From Marinifilum_A sediminis (lineage in GTDB: Bacteria > Bacteroidota > Bacteroidia > Bacteroidales > Marinifilaceae), in NCBI GenBank assembly GCA_947496465.1, contig CANMCX010000001.1, positions 1,135,400 through 1,199,399 on the forward strand: a stretch of 64,000 bases of DNA, in the 5' to 3' direction. Under the pieces are notes generated by a model, which made no database searches, was not told the DNA's origin, and saw only the letters and a program-made list of their open reading frames with translations. Below, in pieces: positions 1-10,600 of the stretch. The stretch's first letter is position 1. Each line of letters opens with the position of its first letter. Position numbers and translations under genes: made by a program.

Positions 1-1
1 A

Positions 2-607
2 GCTGAAATCCGAGACGTTAACGTTCAAAATGATCCTCTTCGTTTTAGGAGAAATCTTGAAAGAGTTGGAGAAATTTATGCCTATGAAATCAGTAAAACT
101 TTAGATTTCGCAGAGCAGTCAGTAGAAACTCCACTGGGAACTGCAAAAACTTCTCTTCCTAAAGATGAAGTGGTAGTCGCTTCTATTTTAAGAGCTGGTC
201 TTCCTTTGCACAATGGTTTATTAAATTATTTCGACAAGTCGGAAAATGCTTTTATCTCAGCATATCGTAAGCATACCGAAGATGGAAAATTCACAATTAA
301 TTTTGAATACATCTCATCTCCTTCTATCGATGGAAAAATTGTAATCCTAGCTGATCCTATGTTAGCAACTGGTTCTTCGATGGAGCTAGCCTATAAAGCG
401 ATGCTAACAAAAGGAACTCCGAAACATGTACATATTGTATCTGTTATTGCAAGCCAACAAGGTGTCGATTTCATCAAAAACAATCTTCCTGAAGAAAATA
501 TTACCATTTGGAATGGTGTTGTTGATGCAGAATTAAATTCTAAATCATATATCGTTCCTGGTTGTGGAGATGCTGGAGATTTAGCTTTCGGACCAAAATT
601 AGGATAG
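2..607 (+). CDS. upp: Uracil phosphoribosyltransferase, 5'-truncated by window edge
   Basis: Converts uracil and PRPP to UMP in pyrimidine salvage (cytoplasm). The reading frame is open from base 2, so the gene starts upstream of the window; the first visible residues are AEIRDVNVQNDPLRFRRN. The PRPP-binding loop is DPMLATGSSM, a close variant of the DPMLATGGS signature of UPRT, and the conserved SILRAGLPL segment precedes it. The C-terminus GCGDAGDLAFGPKLG corresponds to the uracil-binding end of the family (GDaGDR-like). A strong hairpin terminator follows directly. A short product starting at the internal ATG/GTG near base 170 would lack the N-terminal part and is not a credible alternative. 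Confidence 0.93.
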   Translation, partial: AEIRDVNVQNDPLRFRRNLERVGEIYAYEISKTLDFAEQSVETPLGTAKTSLPKDEVVVASILRAGLPLHNGLLNYFDKSENAFISAYRKHTEDGKFTINFEYISSPSIDGKIVILADPMLATGSSMELAYKAMLTKGTPKHVHIVSVIASQQGVDFIKNNLPEENITIWNGVVDAELNSKSYIVPGCGDAGDLAFGPKLG

Positions 608-630
608 AAAATAATCCAAATTATATATTA

Positions 631-657
631 AAGACTGCCAAATGGCAGTCTTTTTTT
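631..657 (+). terminator. Rho-independent terminator after upp
   Basis: Ten-base arms AAGACTGCCA / TGGCAGTCTT around a two-base loop, followed by a T run. It overlaps the last codon of the convergent folK gene, so it separates the two transcripts. Confidence 0.85.
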
Positions 658-1144
658 ATGAGTTAAATATGGTAACTACTGAAGTATCTTCACATTCAGT
701 TTTCATTGTTTGAACTGTTTTGAAGCTAATCGGATGAATGAATTCCGGAATAATTTCCGATAATGGTGCCAGAGCAAACATCCTCTCTCCCATTCTAGGA
801 TGTGGTAATTCTAATCTCTCCGTATCCATGATTAAATCATCGTAGAATAACAGGTCAATATCTATTGTTCGTTCACTGTACCGATTTTTTTTACGAACAC
901 GTCCCAGATTCAGTTCAATTTCCTGTGTACTATTTAAAACCTCAATGGGTAATAAAGTTGTTTCACATACAACAACCTGATTCAAAAAACTCAATTCATG
1001 TTCAAATCCCCATGGTTCAGTTTCATAAATGGATGAAATTAAATAGATTTCTCCAACCTTTTCATTCAAGTGTTCTGCAGTATCTTTAAGAATTTGTTCT
1101 CTATTACCAAGGTTACCACCAATTAAGAAATATACTTTTGCCAT
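656..1144 (-). CDS. folK: 2-amino-4-hydroxy-6-hydroxymethyldihydropteridine diphosphokinase
   Basis: HPPK transfers pyrophosphate from ATP to hydroxymethyl-dihydropterin, a step in folate synthesis. The 162-residue length is normal for the family. Visible signatures are the N-terminal IGGNLGNR loop, YETEPWGF, FLNQVV, the metal/ATP-binding RxxxRTIDIDLLFYDD segment, and LPHPRM. It is convergent with upp, from which a bidirectional-looking hairpin separates it, and divergent from sppA. In this organism folK stands alone, without folB or folP beside it. Confidence 0.95.
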   Translation of the reverse strand: MAKVYFLIGGNLGNREQILKDTAEHLNEKVGEIYLISSIYETEPWGFEHELSFLNQVVVCETTLLPIEVLNSTQEIELNLGRVRKKNRYSERTIDIDLLFYDDLIMDTERLELPHPRMGERMFALAPLSEIIPEFIHPISFKTVQTMKTECEDTSVVTIFNS

Positions 1145-1337
1145 TATTTTTCATTTGATCGGTAAAAGAAACAAAGAAATCTGTTCAAACAAAATATACA
1201 TCGAAAAATCGTGATGCCATAAAAACAATATCATCTTAATTAGATATATTTGTTTTAAACAAAATTTACATAAATATTATGTCATTTATTAAATAGAATG
1301 ACTTGGTATCGAATATTCATTTCAAATACATAGATTC

Positions 1338-3131
1338 ATGAAAAGTTTCTTCAAATTTACATTTGCTTCTATCCTAGGAGTTATTCTTGGTGGAATTCTC
1401 CTTCTTTTTTTAGGAATAATGATGTTAGTAGGTATTGCTTCAAGCGCAGATAAACCTGTTGTTGTTAAAAACAAGAGTATTCTTGAAATTAAACTAAACA
1501 AACAACTTGCAGATAGAGGTACTGACAATCCTTTTGATGGATTTGATATTCCTGGCATGAGCGATAAATCAAGCATTGGTTTAAATACCATTCTAGAAAG
1601 CATCGAAAAAGCAAAAACCGATGATAACATCAAAGGAATTTATCTAAATATCAGTGGAATTTCAGCCAATTTTGGCGGAATGGCTTCTATTGAAGAGGTA
1701 CGTAATAAATTAAAGGATTTTAAAGAAACAGGGAAGTTCATTGTGAGTTATAACAACTATGGTTACTCTCAAAAAACTTATTATCTAACTTCTGTATCCG
1801 ATAGTATTTTCTTAAATCCTGAAGCTAGCTTGTTTATTGTTGGTATGGGAGGAGAAAGAACTTTTTACAAGAAATTTCTAAAAAATATAGGTGTTGAAGC
1901 GCAAGTTATTCGTGTTGGAAAATACAAATCAGCAACCGAGCAATTTTTTAGAGATGATATGAGCGATGAGAGTCGTGAACAAACCATGGCTTACGTTGGA
2001 GCAATTTGGAATCAAATTCTTACTGGTATTTCAGAGGAAAGAAACATATCTGTTAAAAAATTAAATCAGCTTATCGATGATTTCGCAATCCGTAAAGCAG
2101 TTGATGCAAAAGCTAATAATTTAATTGATGGAGTAATTTATCAGGATGAGATGAATGCTAAATTGCGTCAACTGACAGATATCAAAGAGGATAAAAAACT
2201 AAGATTTATTAGTGTTTCTGATTATTCAAAATCTCCTGATGCTGAGAAAAAATTCTCTAAAAATAAAATTGCCATTGTTTATGCTACTGGTGGAATTGGA
2301 ATGGAACAAAGTGAAACTTCAATTGGTCCTGATCTGGCAAAAACAATTCGTAAAGCACGCCGAGACTCAACAATTAAAGCGATTGTATTACGTGTAAATT
2401 CTCCTGGTGGAAGTGCACTGGTATCTGATATTATCTGGAGAGAAGTAGAATTGGCTTCTCAAGAAAAACCGGTAATTGCATCAATGGGTAATGTTGCTGC
2501 TTCGGGCGGATATTACATTGCTTGTCCTGCCGATACAATTGTAGCTGATAAAAATACCATTACGGGATCTATTGGAATTTATGGATTGTTCTTTTCTGGT
2601 GAAGAGTTAATTAAAAATAAGATTGGATTTACTACGGATGCATATGGAACTAATAAACACTCTGCTTTTGGTGGTGGATACCCATTAATGTTACCTGTTT
2701 CTTCAAGAAACTTTACTCCTACAGAGAAAGCAATTTTACAGGAAATCATTAACGATGGTTACGAAACATTCCTATCAAGAGTAGTTGAAGGAAGAAATAG
2801 TACAAGAGAAGCTATTCATGAAGTTGCTCAAGGTAGAGTTTGGAATGCTATTGATGCAAAAGAAAAAGGTCTAGTTGATGTTTTAGGTGGATTGGAAACT
2901 GCTATAGAAATTGCAAAAGAAAAAGCTGGTTTGGAAGAATACAGATTAGTTTCCCTTCCTAAGCAAGAAGATCCTGTTCAAAAAATGATTAAAGATCTTA
3001 CAGGAGAAGCAAAAATTAGAATTCTAAAAAATGAGTTAGGTGACTCTTACAGATTCTATGATAAAGCACAAAATTTAATCGATTTAGGTGGTATTCAGGC
3101 ACGTATCCCTTATGAAATAGAATTAAACTAA
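1338..3131 (+). CDS. sppA: Signal peptide peptidase SppA, long (67K) type
   Basis: Membrane-bound serine protease that degrades signal peptides left in the inner membrane. At 597 residues it is the long two-domain form. There is an N-terminal hydrophobic helix (about residues 7-33). The N-terminal domain carries the general-base lysine in GKYKSATEQFFRDDM (Lys197 by analogy with E. coli SppA), and the C-terminal domain carries the nucleophile in NVAASGGYY (Ser389) after LRVNSPGGSA. The ATG follows a 193-base gap shared with divergent folK. A clear terminator follows the gene, so it is probably monocistronic. Confidence 0.95.
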   Translation: MKSFFKFTFASILGVILGGILLLFLGIMMLVGIASSADKPVVVKNKSILEIKLNKQLADRGTDNPFDGFDIPGMSDKSSIGLNTILESIEKAKTDDNIKGIYLNISGISANFGGMASIEEVRNKLKDFKETGKFIVSYNNYGYSQKTYYLTSVSDSIFLNPEASLFIVGMGGERTFYKKFLKNIGVEAQVIRVGKYKSATEQFFRDDMSDESREQTMAYVGAIWNQILTGISEERNISVKKLNQLIDDFAIRKAVDAKANNLIDGVIYQDEMNAKLRQLTDIKEDKKLRFISVSDYSKSPDAEKKFSKNKIAIVYATGGIGMEQSETSIGPDLAKTIRKARRDSTIKAIVLRVNSPGGSALVSDIIWREVELASQEKPVIASMGNVAASGGYYIACPADTIVADKNTITGSIGIYGLFFSGEELIKNKIGFTTDAYGTNKHSAFGGGYPLMLPVSSRNFTPTEKAILQEIINDGYETFLSRVVEGRNSTREAIHEVAQGRVWNAIDAKEKGLVDVLGGLETAIEIAKEKAGLEEYRLVSLPKQEDPVQKMIKDLTGEAKIRILKNELGDSYRFYDKAQNLIDLGGIQARIPYEIELN

Positions 3132-3152
3132 AAATCTTTCAAATCAAATAAA

Positions 3153-3181
3153 AAAATCCTCAAGCAATTGAGGATTTTTTT
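3153..3181 (+). terminator. Rho-independent terminator after sppA
   Basis: Inverted repeat AAATCCTC / GAGGATTT with a short loop, followed by a T run. Confidence 0.85.
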
Positions 3182-3347
3182 ATGCAATTAAGTCTGATTG
3201 CTTAGTTCCTTAATAAAAAATTATTGTCATATTTAATTCGATTTAAATCCTAACAAATATTTCTGTACATTTATTAATGTATAAATTACCACAAAGACAT
3301 CTAAAATCAACTGAAAAATTGATTTTACGGCTAAACTTAAGGATCGA

Positions 3348-4475
3348 ATGAAAGCACTATCCCGTTTTTTAAAAGGCTTACTATTACCGTTTAGTTTACT
3401 TTACGGATTAATTGTTGCTTTTCGCAATTTTCTCTTCGATATTAATATTTTATCAAGCACAGAATTTAAAATTCCTATAATTTCAGTAGGAAATATAACA
3501 GTTGGTGGCACTGGTAAAACTCCACATATCGAATATCTGATCACTCTTTTAAATGATGATTACAAATTGGCAACTTTAAGCCGGGGATACAAAAGAAAAT
3601 CGAAAGGTTTTATTTTGGCTGATGAAAATGCAACAGCATCGCAAATTGGCGATGAACCCATGCAAATCAAACGAAAATTCCCAGATATTTTTGTATCCGT
3701 TGATAAAAATAGAGTGAATGGTGTCAAAAGTCTATTACAAACTGAACATGGTAACGATTTAAGTGCAATACTTCTGGATGATGCATTTCAACACAGATAT
3801 ATCAAACCCGGTCTGTCTATTCTTCTTATCGATTACAATCGTCCAATAACGCGAGATTATATCTTACCTTATGGCAGATTACGGGAAAGTTCTGATGAGA
3901 GGTCGAGAGCCAATATTATTATAGTGAGCAAAGCTCCCGCAAATATGACTCCCATAGAAAGACGAATTTTTGTAAAAGAGTTAAATATTCTACCGTATCA
4001 AAAATTGTATTTCACTTGCTTGGACTATTCTAGTTTACAACCAGTTTTTAGTAAAAATGCAATAAATATAATCAACCAGGATTGGGGAAAAGAAAACTTC
4101 TCAATTTTATTGGTTACCGGTATTGCCAATCCGAAACCATTAAAGGAATATTTGGATAATTTTTCAGATGTAATTGATGAAATACACTTTCCAGATCATC
4201 ATGATTTCAACCATAAAGATATTGCTCAAATTGAAAAGCGATTTGAAGAGTTAGAAGGGGAAAATAAAATTATTATTACTACCGAAAAAGATGCAACGCG
4301 AATTTTTGATATGAATATTAAACATGAAACACTTAAAAAGCATCTTTTTTACGTGCCTCTGCGAATTAAATTCTTAAATGAGGATAAAGCCCTATTCGAC
4401 AATCAAATTTTGAACTATGTCCGAAAAAATAAACGCTCAAGTAATTTGCATAACATAGAAACTGATTCAATATAA
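3348..4475 (+). CDS. lpxK: Tetraacyldisaccharide 4'-kinase
   Basis: Phosphorylates the 4' position of the tetraacyldisaccharide lipid A precursor at the inner membrane, so this organism makes lipid A. The 375 residues start with a hydrophobic membrane-associated helix (about residues 9-30). The Walker A loop VGGTGKTP lies at about residues 52-59, followed by SRGYKRKSKG, GDEP and the ILLDDAFQHR Walker B-like segment typical of LpxK. The C-terminal half has the TGIANPKPL and FPDHHDF motifs of the family. It has its own terminator. Confidence 0.95.
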   Translation: MKALSRFLKGLLLPFSLLYGLIVAFRNFLFDINILSSTEFKIPIISVGNITVGGTGKTPHIEYLITLLNDDYKLATLSRGYKRKSKGFILADENATASQIGDEPMQIKRKFPDIFVSVDKNRVNGVKSLLQTEHGNDLSAILLDDAFQHRYIKPGLSILLIDYNRPITRDYILPYGRLRESSDERSRANIIIVSKAPANMTPIERRIFVKELNILPYQKLYFTCLDYSSLQPVFSKNAINIINQDWGKENFSILLVTGIANPKPLKEYLDNFSDVIDEIHFPDHHDFNHKDIAQIEKRFEELEGENKIIITTEKDATRIFDMNIKHETLKKHLFYVPLRIKFLNEDKALFDNQILNYVRKNKRSSNLHNIETDSI

Positions 4476-4502
4476 AAAAGGGGAATTCACATTCCCCTTT
4501 TA
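4476..4502 (+). terminator. Rho-independent terminator after lpxK
   Basis: AAAAGGGGA / TCCCCTTTT hairpin immediately after the stop codon, ending in a T-rich tract. Two small further hairpins (ATTGC-TAAA-GCAAT and TTGGCT-TAT-AGCCAA) lie between 4541 and 4569, downstream of the convergent giant gene; they lack T runs. Confidence 0.75.
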
Positions 4503-4668
4503 CTCTACCATTTAATTAACCACTACATTAATTAACAGCTATTGCTAAAGCAATTTGGCTTATAGCCAATATTTAAATTTTATTACTTAAATACGCTATG
4601 CATCATCAAGTTACAAAATTCAAGATGAATGATCAATAGTTTTTTCATTTTTTTAAATTCTATATATA

Positions 4669-7600
4669 CTAGTTAAATTTCCCTCCTAAAACACATGTCT
4701 TTTTAAAAGTTTTCACATCTCCTTTTGAATTAAACAGCTCGATATATACAAGGTAAATACCTATTGGAAGTCTTTCTTTGCTTGAATTTAGTCCATCCCA
4801 ATAAATCTTATCCTCCATTGCCAAATAATACTTGTTAGCCAATTTCCGCACTTCTTTACCTATCGAATTATAAATTCTAACGTTAACTACAAATCCATCA
4901 TCCTTCAAATTAAAATTGATATAGAGTCGATCGTTTTGTCCATCACTATCAGGAGAAAAAATTTTATTGGACAAACTAACTTCATTATCAAGCATTTTTT
5001 CATCACTAAAAACAGAATTCTCCACTCCAGGAGTTCCGTAACCTATGCTCTGTGCAGCCGACTGCCAATTGGAAGTACTATTTGTTTTATTCTTTGGATT
5101 AATACGCTCCAATGCTACTCCTTCCACTGATGCCAATAAACTAAAGTGCATTTTTTCATCGTAAGCAAAATCATCAATAAGATCAGTTTCTGATAATAAA
5201 ACCACTCTACCCGATTTATCACCATAACTTGGAAGATTACATTTCTTAAATACATTCCAATCATTTGTGTAATAGTTCTCGCGAACATTCAGAGTATCTG
5301 CAGTCAATAAAATATAATTTTGAGGTCTAAGAATTAATTGCTCATCCGAAATTTTCACACTATCGATTAGTAAATAATTCTCATCTCTTTTAGCAAGATA
5401 TGATTTAGATAAATCCAGAATATTATCTGAAGTATTGTACAATTCAACGTAATCTGCACCTCCCGAAAGCGGATTAAAAAGCACCTCATTGATGACCACA
5501 TCACCTGCTTGAATTTTTGATGGGATCCAAAACTCGTAAACATCCTTTGAAAGTGGGTTCTGTGCCAAATCTGTCACTTTTTGATCAATACTGAGTTCAT
5601 ATTTTAAATTTGGAACAAAATTATCTTGAAATATTAGCTCGAACAAAATTCCTAAATTCTCAACATTTACAACACTTATTGGATGCTGCCCAGATTCTGA
5701 CAAAGTGAAATTTTGTAAATTCTTAATTTCATTCAGAAACATTGGTTCCGAAAAATTTAATTGAATCGAATTTGCAGAACTCACAATTAATTTTTCAAGA
5801 ACTGGTGAATTTACATCTTTATTTTCTTTAAAAATTGAATTGATAGAACCTGGTGTTCCTCCAATAATATTAATAGATGCAGCCCAATTTGGGGTCTGCC
5901 AAGTTGTATTCATTGGATCAATTCTCTCCAGTGACCAACCTCCTTCATCTTTATTATCATCTTTATACCAATCATTTGAATAAGAAATTGCATCAAGCAA
6001 TATGTCATTAGCAGATTTAAGACTAATAGTTGTGCCCGCATTGGTTAATCCTGAAAAACTGCTTACGCCAAGTACATCTCCATAGTTGGAAAAATCCTCT
6101 ATCGCCGTGTTTGAACATAGAATGAGATATGAATTTGCCTTTATGGTATCTGCTTCCAAGTTGAGCTCTTTCTCTCCAATTTTTACGATCCAATCCTTTA
6201 CTGAAAGATCGTGAGTTTGCGTATTGTATAGCTCTAAATATTCGTATTCTGGTAAACCATTCGTCGGATTCTCATCTGCCATGATCTCATTTATCACAAC
6301 ATCATACTCATGTACATCATATCTAATAAAGCTTAAAGTAGTATCCAATACATTTCCACATTCATCCAACAAGTTGCTTAATACAAGCTGCTGCTCAATT
6401 CCATCTTGAATATCCATCTCGAAACTCAATGCTACTTTTTGTGGAGATAATTTCTCTATTTGAGTTAATCCATTATCTGCAACTAAATAATTTTCTAATG
6501 TAACTACTGATTTTGAATCCATATACTCATCAAATTCAATTGAGATTTGATTTTTGGAAATCAGATTAAATGATTCTACTCGTGGAGATTTATAATCTAA
6601 ATTTTCTGACCAAATCGAATTCTGTGTTCCTGGTGTTCCACCTTTTTCTGCTATAGATGCTGACCAATTTCCAAAACTGCTGCAGGTGTTCACCGGATCA
6701 ATTCTCTCCAATGACCAGCCTCCATCTTTCTTTTCATCAGATTTGTACCAATCAATTGAATAGGTAATAGAATCAATTGTAACTCCTTCTCTCGATAAAA
6801 TACTTACGCTTGTGCCAGCATTGGTTAAGCCTGAAAAACTACTAACGCCCAAAGAATTTCCATACACTGTAAAATCCTCTGTCGCTGAACTAGAACAAAG
6901 AATCAAATATGAATTAGCTTTTATCGTATCTGAATTTAATTTTAGCTCTTTATCACCAATAGTTAAAAACCAATCTTGTACCGATATTGCATATTCTTTT
7001 GTATTGTATAGTTCTATGTACTCATGTTCCGGCAAACCATTCGTCGGATTCTCATCTGCCATGATTTCATTTATTACAACATCATACTCATGTACATCAT
7101 ATCTAATAAAGCTTAAAGTAGTATCCAATACATTTCCACATTCATCCAACAAGTTATTTAATACAAGCTGCTGTTCAATTCCATCTTGAAAATCCTTCTC
7201 GAAACTCAATGCTACTTTTTTTGAAGATAATTTCTCCAATTGTTTTAATTCATTGTCTGCAACTGAATAGTTTTCTGATTTAATTAATGATTTTGAATCC
7301 ATGAACTCATCAAATTCAATTGAAATTTGATTCTTGGAAATCAAATTAAATGATAATACCTGTGGAAGTTTCTGATCTAAATTTTCAGACAATATCGAAT
7401 TTTGCGTACCTGGCGTTCCTCCTATTTCTAAATCGGAGGCTGACCAGTTTCCAAAACTACTGCAAGTATTCATTGGATCAATTCGTTCCAGTGACCAGCC
7501 ACCATTATTCTTTTCATCAGATTTGTACCAATCAATTGAATACGAAATTGAATCGAGTAATATGCCTTCAGTAGATCTTAGGCTAATACTAGTTCCTGCA

Positions 7601-10600
7601 TTGGTTAAACCTGAAAAACTGCTAACGCCCAAAGCATTTCCATACACTGTAAAATCGTCCTTTGCAGAATTCGAACAAAGAATCAGATATGAATTTGCTT
7701 TTATCGTATCTGAATTTAATTTTAGCTCTTTCTCACCAATTGTCAAAACCCAATCTTGTACCGATATTGCATGTTCTTTTGTATTGTATAATTCTATGTA
7801 CTCATATTCTGGCAAACCATTGCTTGGTGTTTCATCTGCCATGATTTCATTGATCACAATATCATAGGATTTAGCAGGAGCGAAATATTCAAATTCTATA
7901 CTATCGTATTTGCATTCCAAACCATTCTGATCAGTGATATCAAATAATTCAACAAGGTAATTACCAGTTTGAAATTCATCATCCATCACTATAACAATCT
8001 CAGAAGCATCTTTTCCAACTGAAATTGAATAATCATCTAACTCCTTATCATTACGAAAGATTTTATACTTGTTAGGTAGTAAAGTCAATTCTGTATTTAA
8101 ATCTTCAGAAAATATAATTAAAATAGAATCCTGACCAATAATTTCATAGTCGCGAACATATGGCTCCGTATTTGCAGATTGTATAATTAAATCGTCGAAC
8201 CAAAGTTCTCCTGCTCTTGAAGCTGTTTCAAAATTAAATTGCAAAGCATAAAACCAACTTTGAGAATTCAAATTAATCAAAGATTTTTCCGAACCTGCAA
8301 GTAGCCAATTGTAATTCTCTCCTATGCGATTGTATTTTAAAGTCCATTCCCCACTAGCATCATAATCAACAGCTATTGCAACTGCCTCTGAATCGTTCCA
8401 ATTAAAATCTGAAGAAAATAATAACTCTGGAGATTCATCCTTTACAATTTTCCATAAACCAATTAAATCATCGGAACCTTTATAATTGATACCAACGACA
8501 TAACGAATTTCTGATAGCTCTGGATTCTGATTATCCATCAACAAATTAAATCCAAAATAATTCCCCGATGATGGGTCCCAATCTCCATTTCTTAGAACAA
8601 AACTCCATTGTAATGTACCTGAATGCGGATTCCAATTGCTTACTTCTCCACCAATATAACTCTCTCCACTCTGATTAATTAGGTTGTGCTTTAAAGATGA
8701 ATTACCGAAAATTGGATCGAAAGTAGAAATTTTCCAATCCATTGTGTTTTGCCAATTTTCAAGTGAGGATTCCTCAAAATTATCCTGAATATCAACACTT
8801 GGAGTACCAACAAAAATCTTACAAGTATCAGGTATTAGATCTGATTTAGTTGTAATGGAAAAATTTGAAGATCCTGAATAATTTATACCTCCTATAGTCG
8901 CAATTCCATTTATCGTTTCCGTATTTGAATCATCAAAAATCAAATCGTTACTATTCGCTTTCAATTCGAAAGAGATATTTTTATCTAAATCAATATTCTG
9001 ATGTTTATCGCAGGTAGCAACCTGAAGATCAAAAATTTCCAAACTATCTGTAATATAAAAAGGAACTTTTATAATACTCAACCTATCCGCAAGTACATCT
9101 ACTTCATGAATAGCTGATATAATGTTTTGATCTAATACATCAACCAGTTCTGAACTATGATTTCCTGTTTTCCAAGCAAAATTCTCTTTTGGAATACTTA
9201 TTTGAACCGTTGCATTATCTGGCAATTGGCTTTTTCTGAAATAAATTGCCAATTCATACTCTAATTCAGTAGAATTGGGAATTTCAATAAGTCCATTTGA
9301 TGAATTGAATCGAATATAATTCGAATTTATATCGCTTGTTTTAGCAAAGACAATATTATTCTGTTTGAGAATAGCACCAGCAATGTGTTTGTTCCAATTC
9401 AGATCATTCGTAGTAATTTCCTTATGGAATTTAAGCGTATTTAAAATAGTTGGTAGGTCATCATTAGAACCTGAATCTACAATCTTGAATTTTAGTACGC
9501 TCTGTGAAAGTTCATCACTTACAGCAAGAGGATTCAATTTAAGAGCTGGATTGTGACTTGAAAAAATGATTTCTGAATCATTATCTACAGAAGAAATATT
9601 GTCGCTTAAAATGGTGCTAAACCCATCAGATTCCGCTTGTAAATTAAAAATCTCTGCCTTACTATAAATTAAATCACTCCAAATATATACACCTCCTTCA
9701 TTCGTTTTATTTAATCCTGATACAGAACTCAAATCACCATTACCTGATGCCAAACTAAGTTCAATTTCATCATCAGAATTGATATCTCGATTTTCATATT
9801 CGTCAACCAATTCAATTTCGATCTGAAATTCATTTTGAAATGGCACATAATCAGGCAATTCTACAAATCGCATTCTTACAGCTTCAACTTCGGTAATAAA
9901 TTCTGGTCCAATAATCACCTCTGAAAATTCAAATTTCAGACCACTTCCTTCAATTGAAGTCTCCCATTCTGCCGAAGATTGCTCTATTTTCAACTGAAGC
10001 TTCTCTCCATCAATGGTTTCTCCCTCTTTCAGATAGACAAATAAGGAATAATCCGACGCTCCTTCGCTTTCAATAATTCTCCCTATTTCATCTTCACCAA
10101 AACTTATTATCAATTCATCTTTCGATATCTCAATATCAGCTTTTAGTTCTTTTTCTGCATTTTGTATAAAAACTTTTTCAATGCTCTTCTTCAAATCAAC
10201 CTGATTGGCATTTGAAGTTTTAATGAGCATTTTATTTAAAATAGTAGGTAGCCCATCATCACCTCCATCAACAACTGTAAATCGAAATATTTCAAAAAGA
10301 TCATCTTTTGTAACTTGTGTTGATGAGATTGTTGTGTTTGAAGGTGTCCATACCGATTGAATCACATTCGAATCAAATGTATTCAATACCAATATTTCAT
10401 CAGAAATCACTTCTTTTAAATCTTCACCTATTAGTTTTAAACTTATGCTTTCTATATTTTCATATTGCAAAGAATCAAAAACTACAAATCCATTTTTTAA
10501 CGGTTTTTCAAGAATAGTATTTGAACGTAAAATTCCCGTTCCACTATTAAGACTTAAGTTTACTATGTTTTGCTGATCAACATCTAGATTTCCAAATACA

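Noticed and set aside
1245..1252. TATATTTG as a promoter of sppA
   Set aside because: The -7 match lacks any -33 box and lies 86 bases upstream in very AT-rich DNA, so chance is likely.
6812..7867. Plus-strand open frames inside the giant LTD gene (for example 6812-7189 and 7523-7867)
   Set aside because: They are antisense to the near-identical modules of the minus-strand gene, repeat with the modules, and lack homology or ribosome sites.
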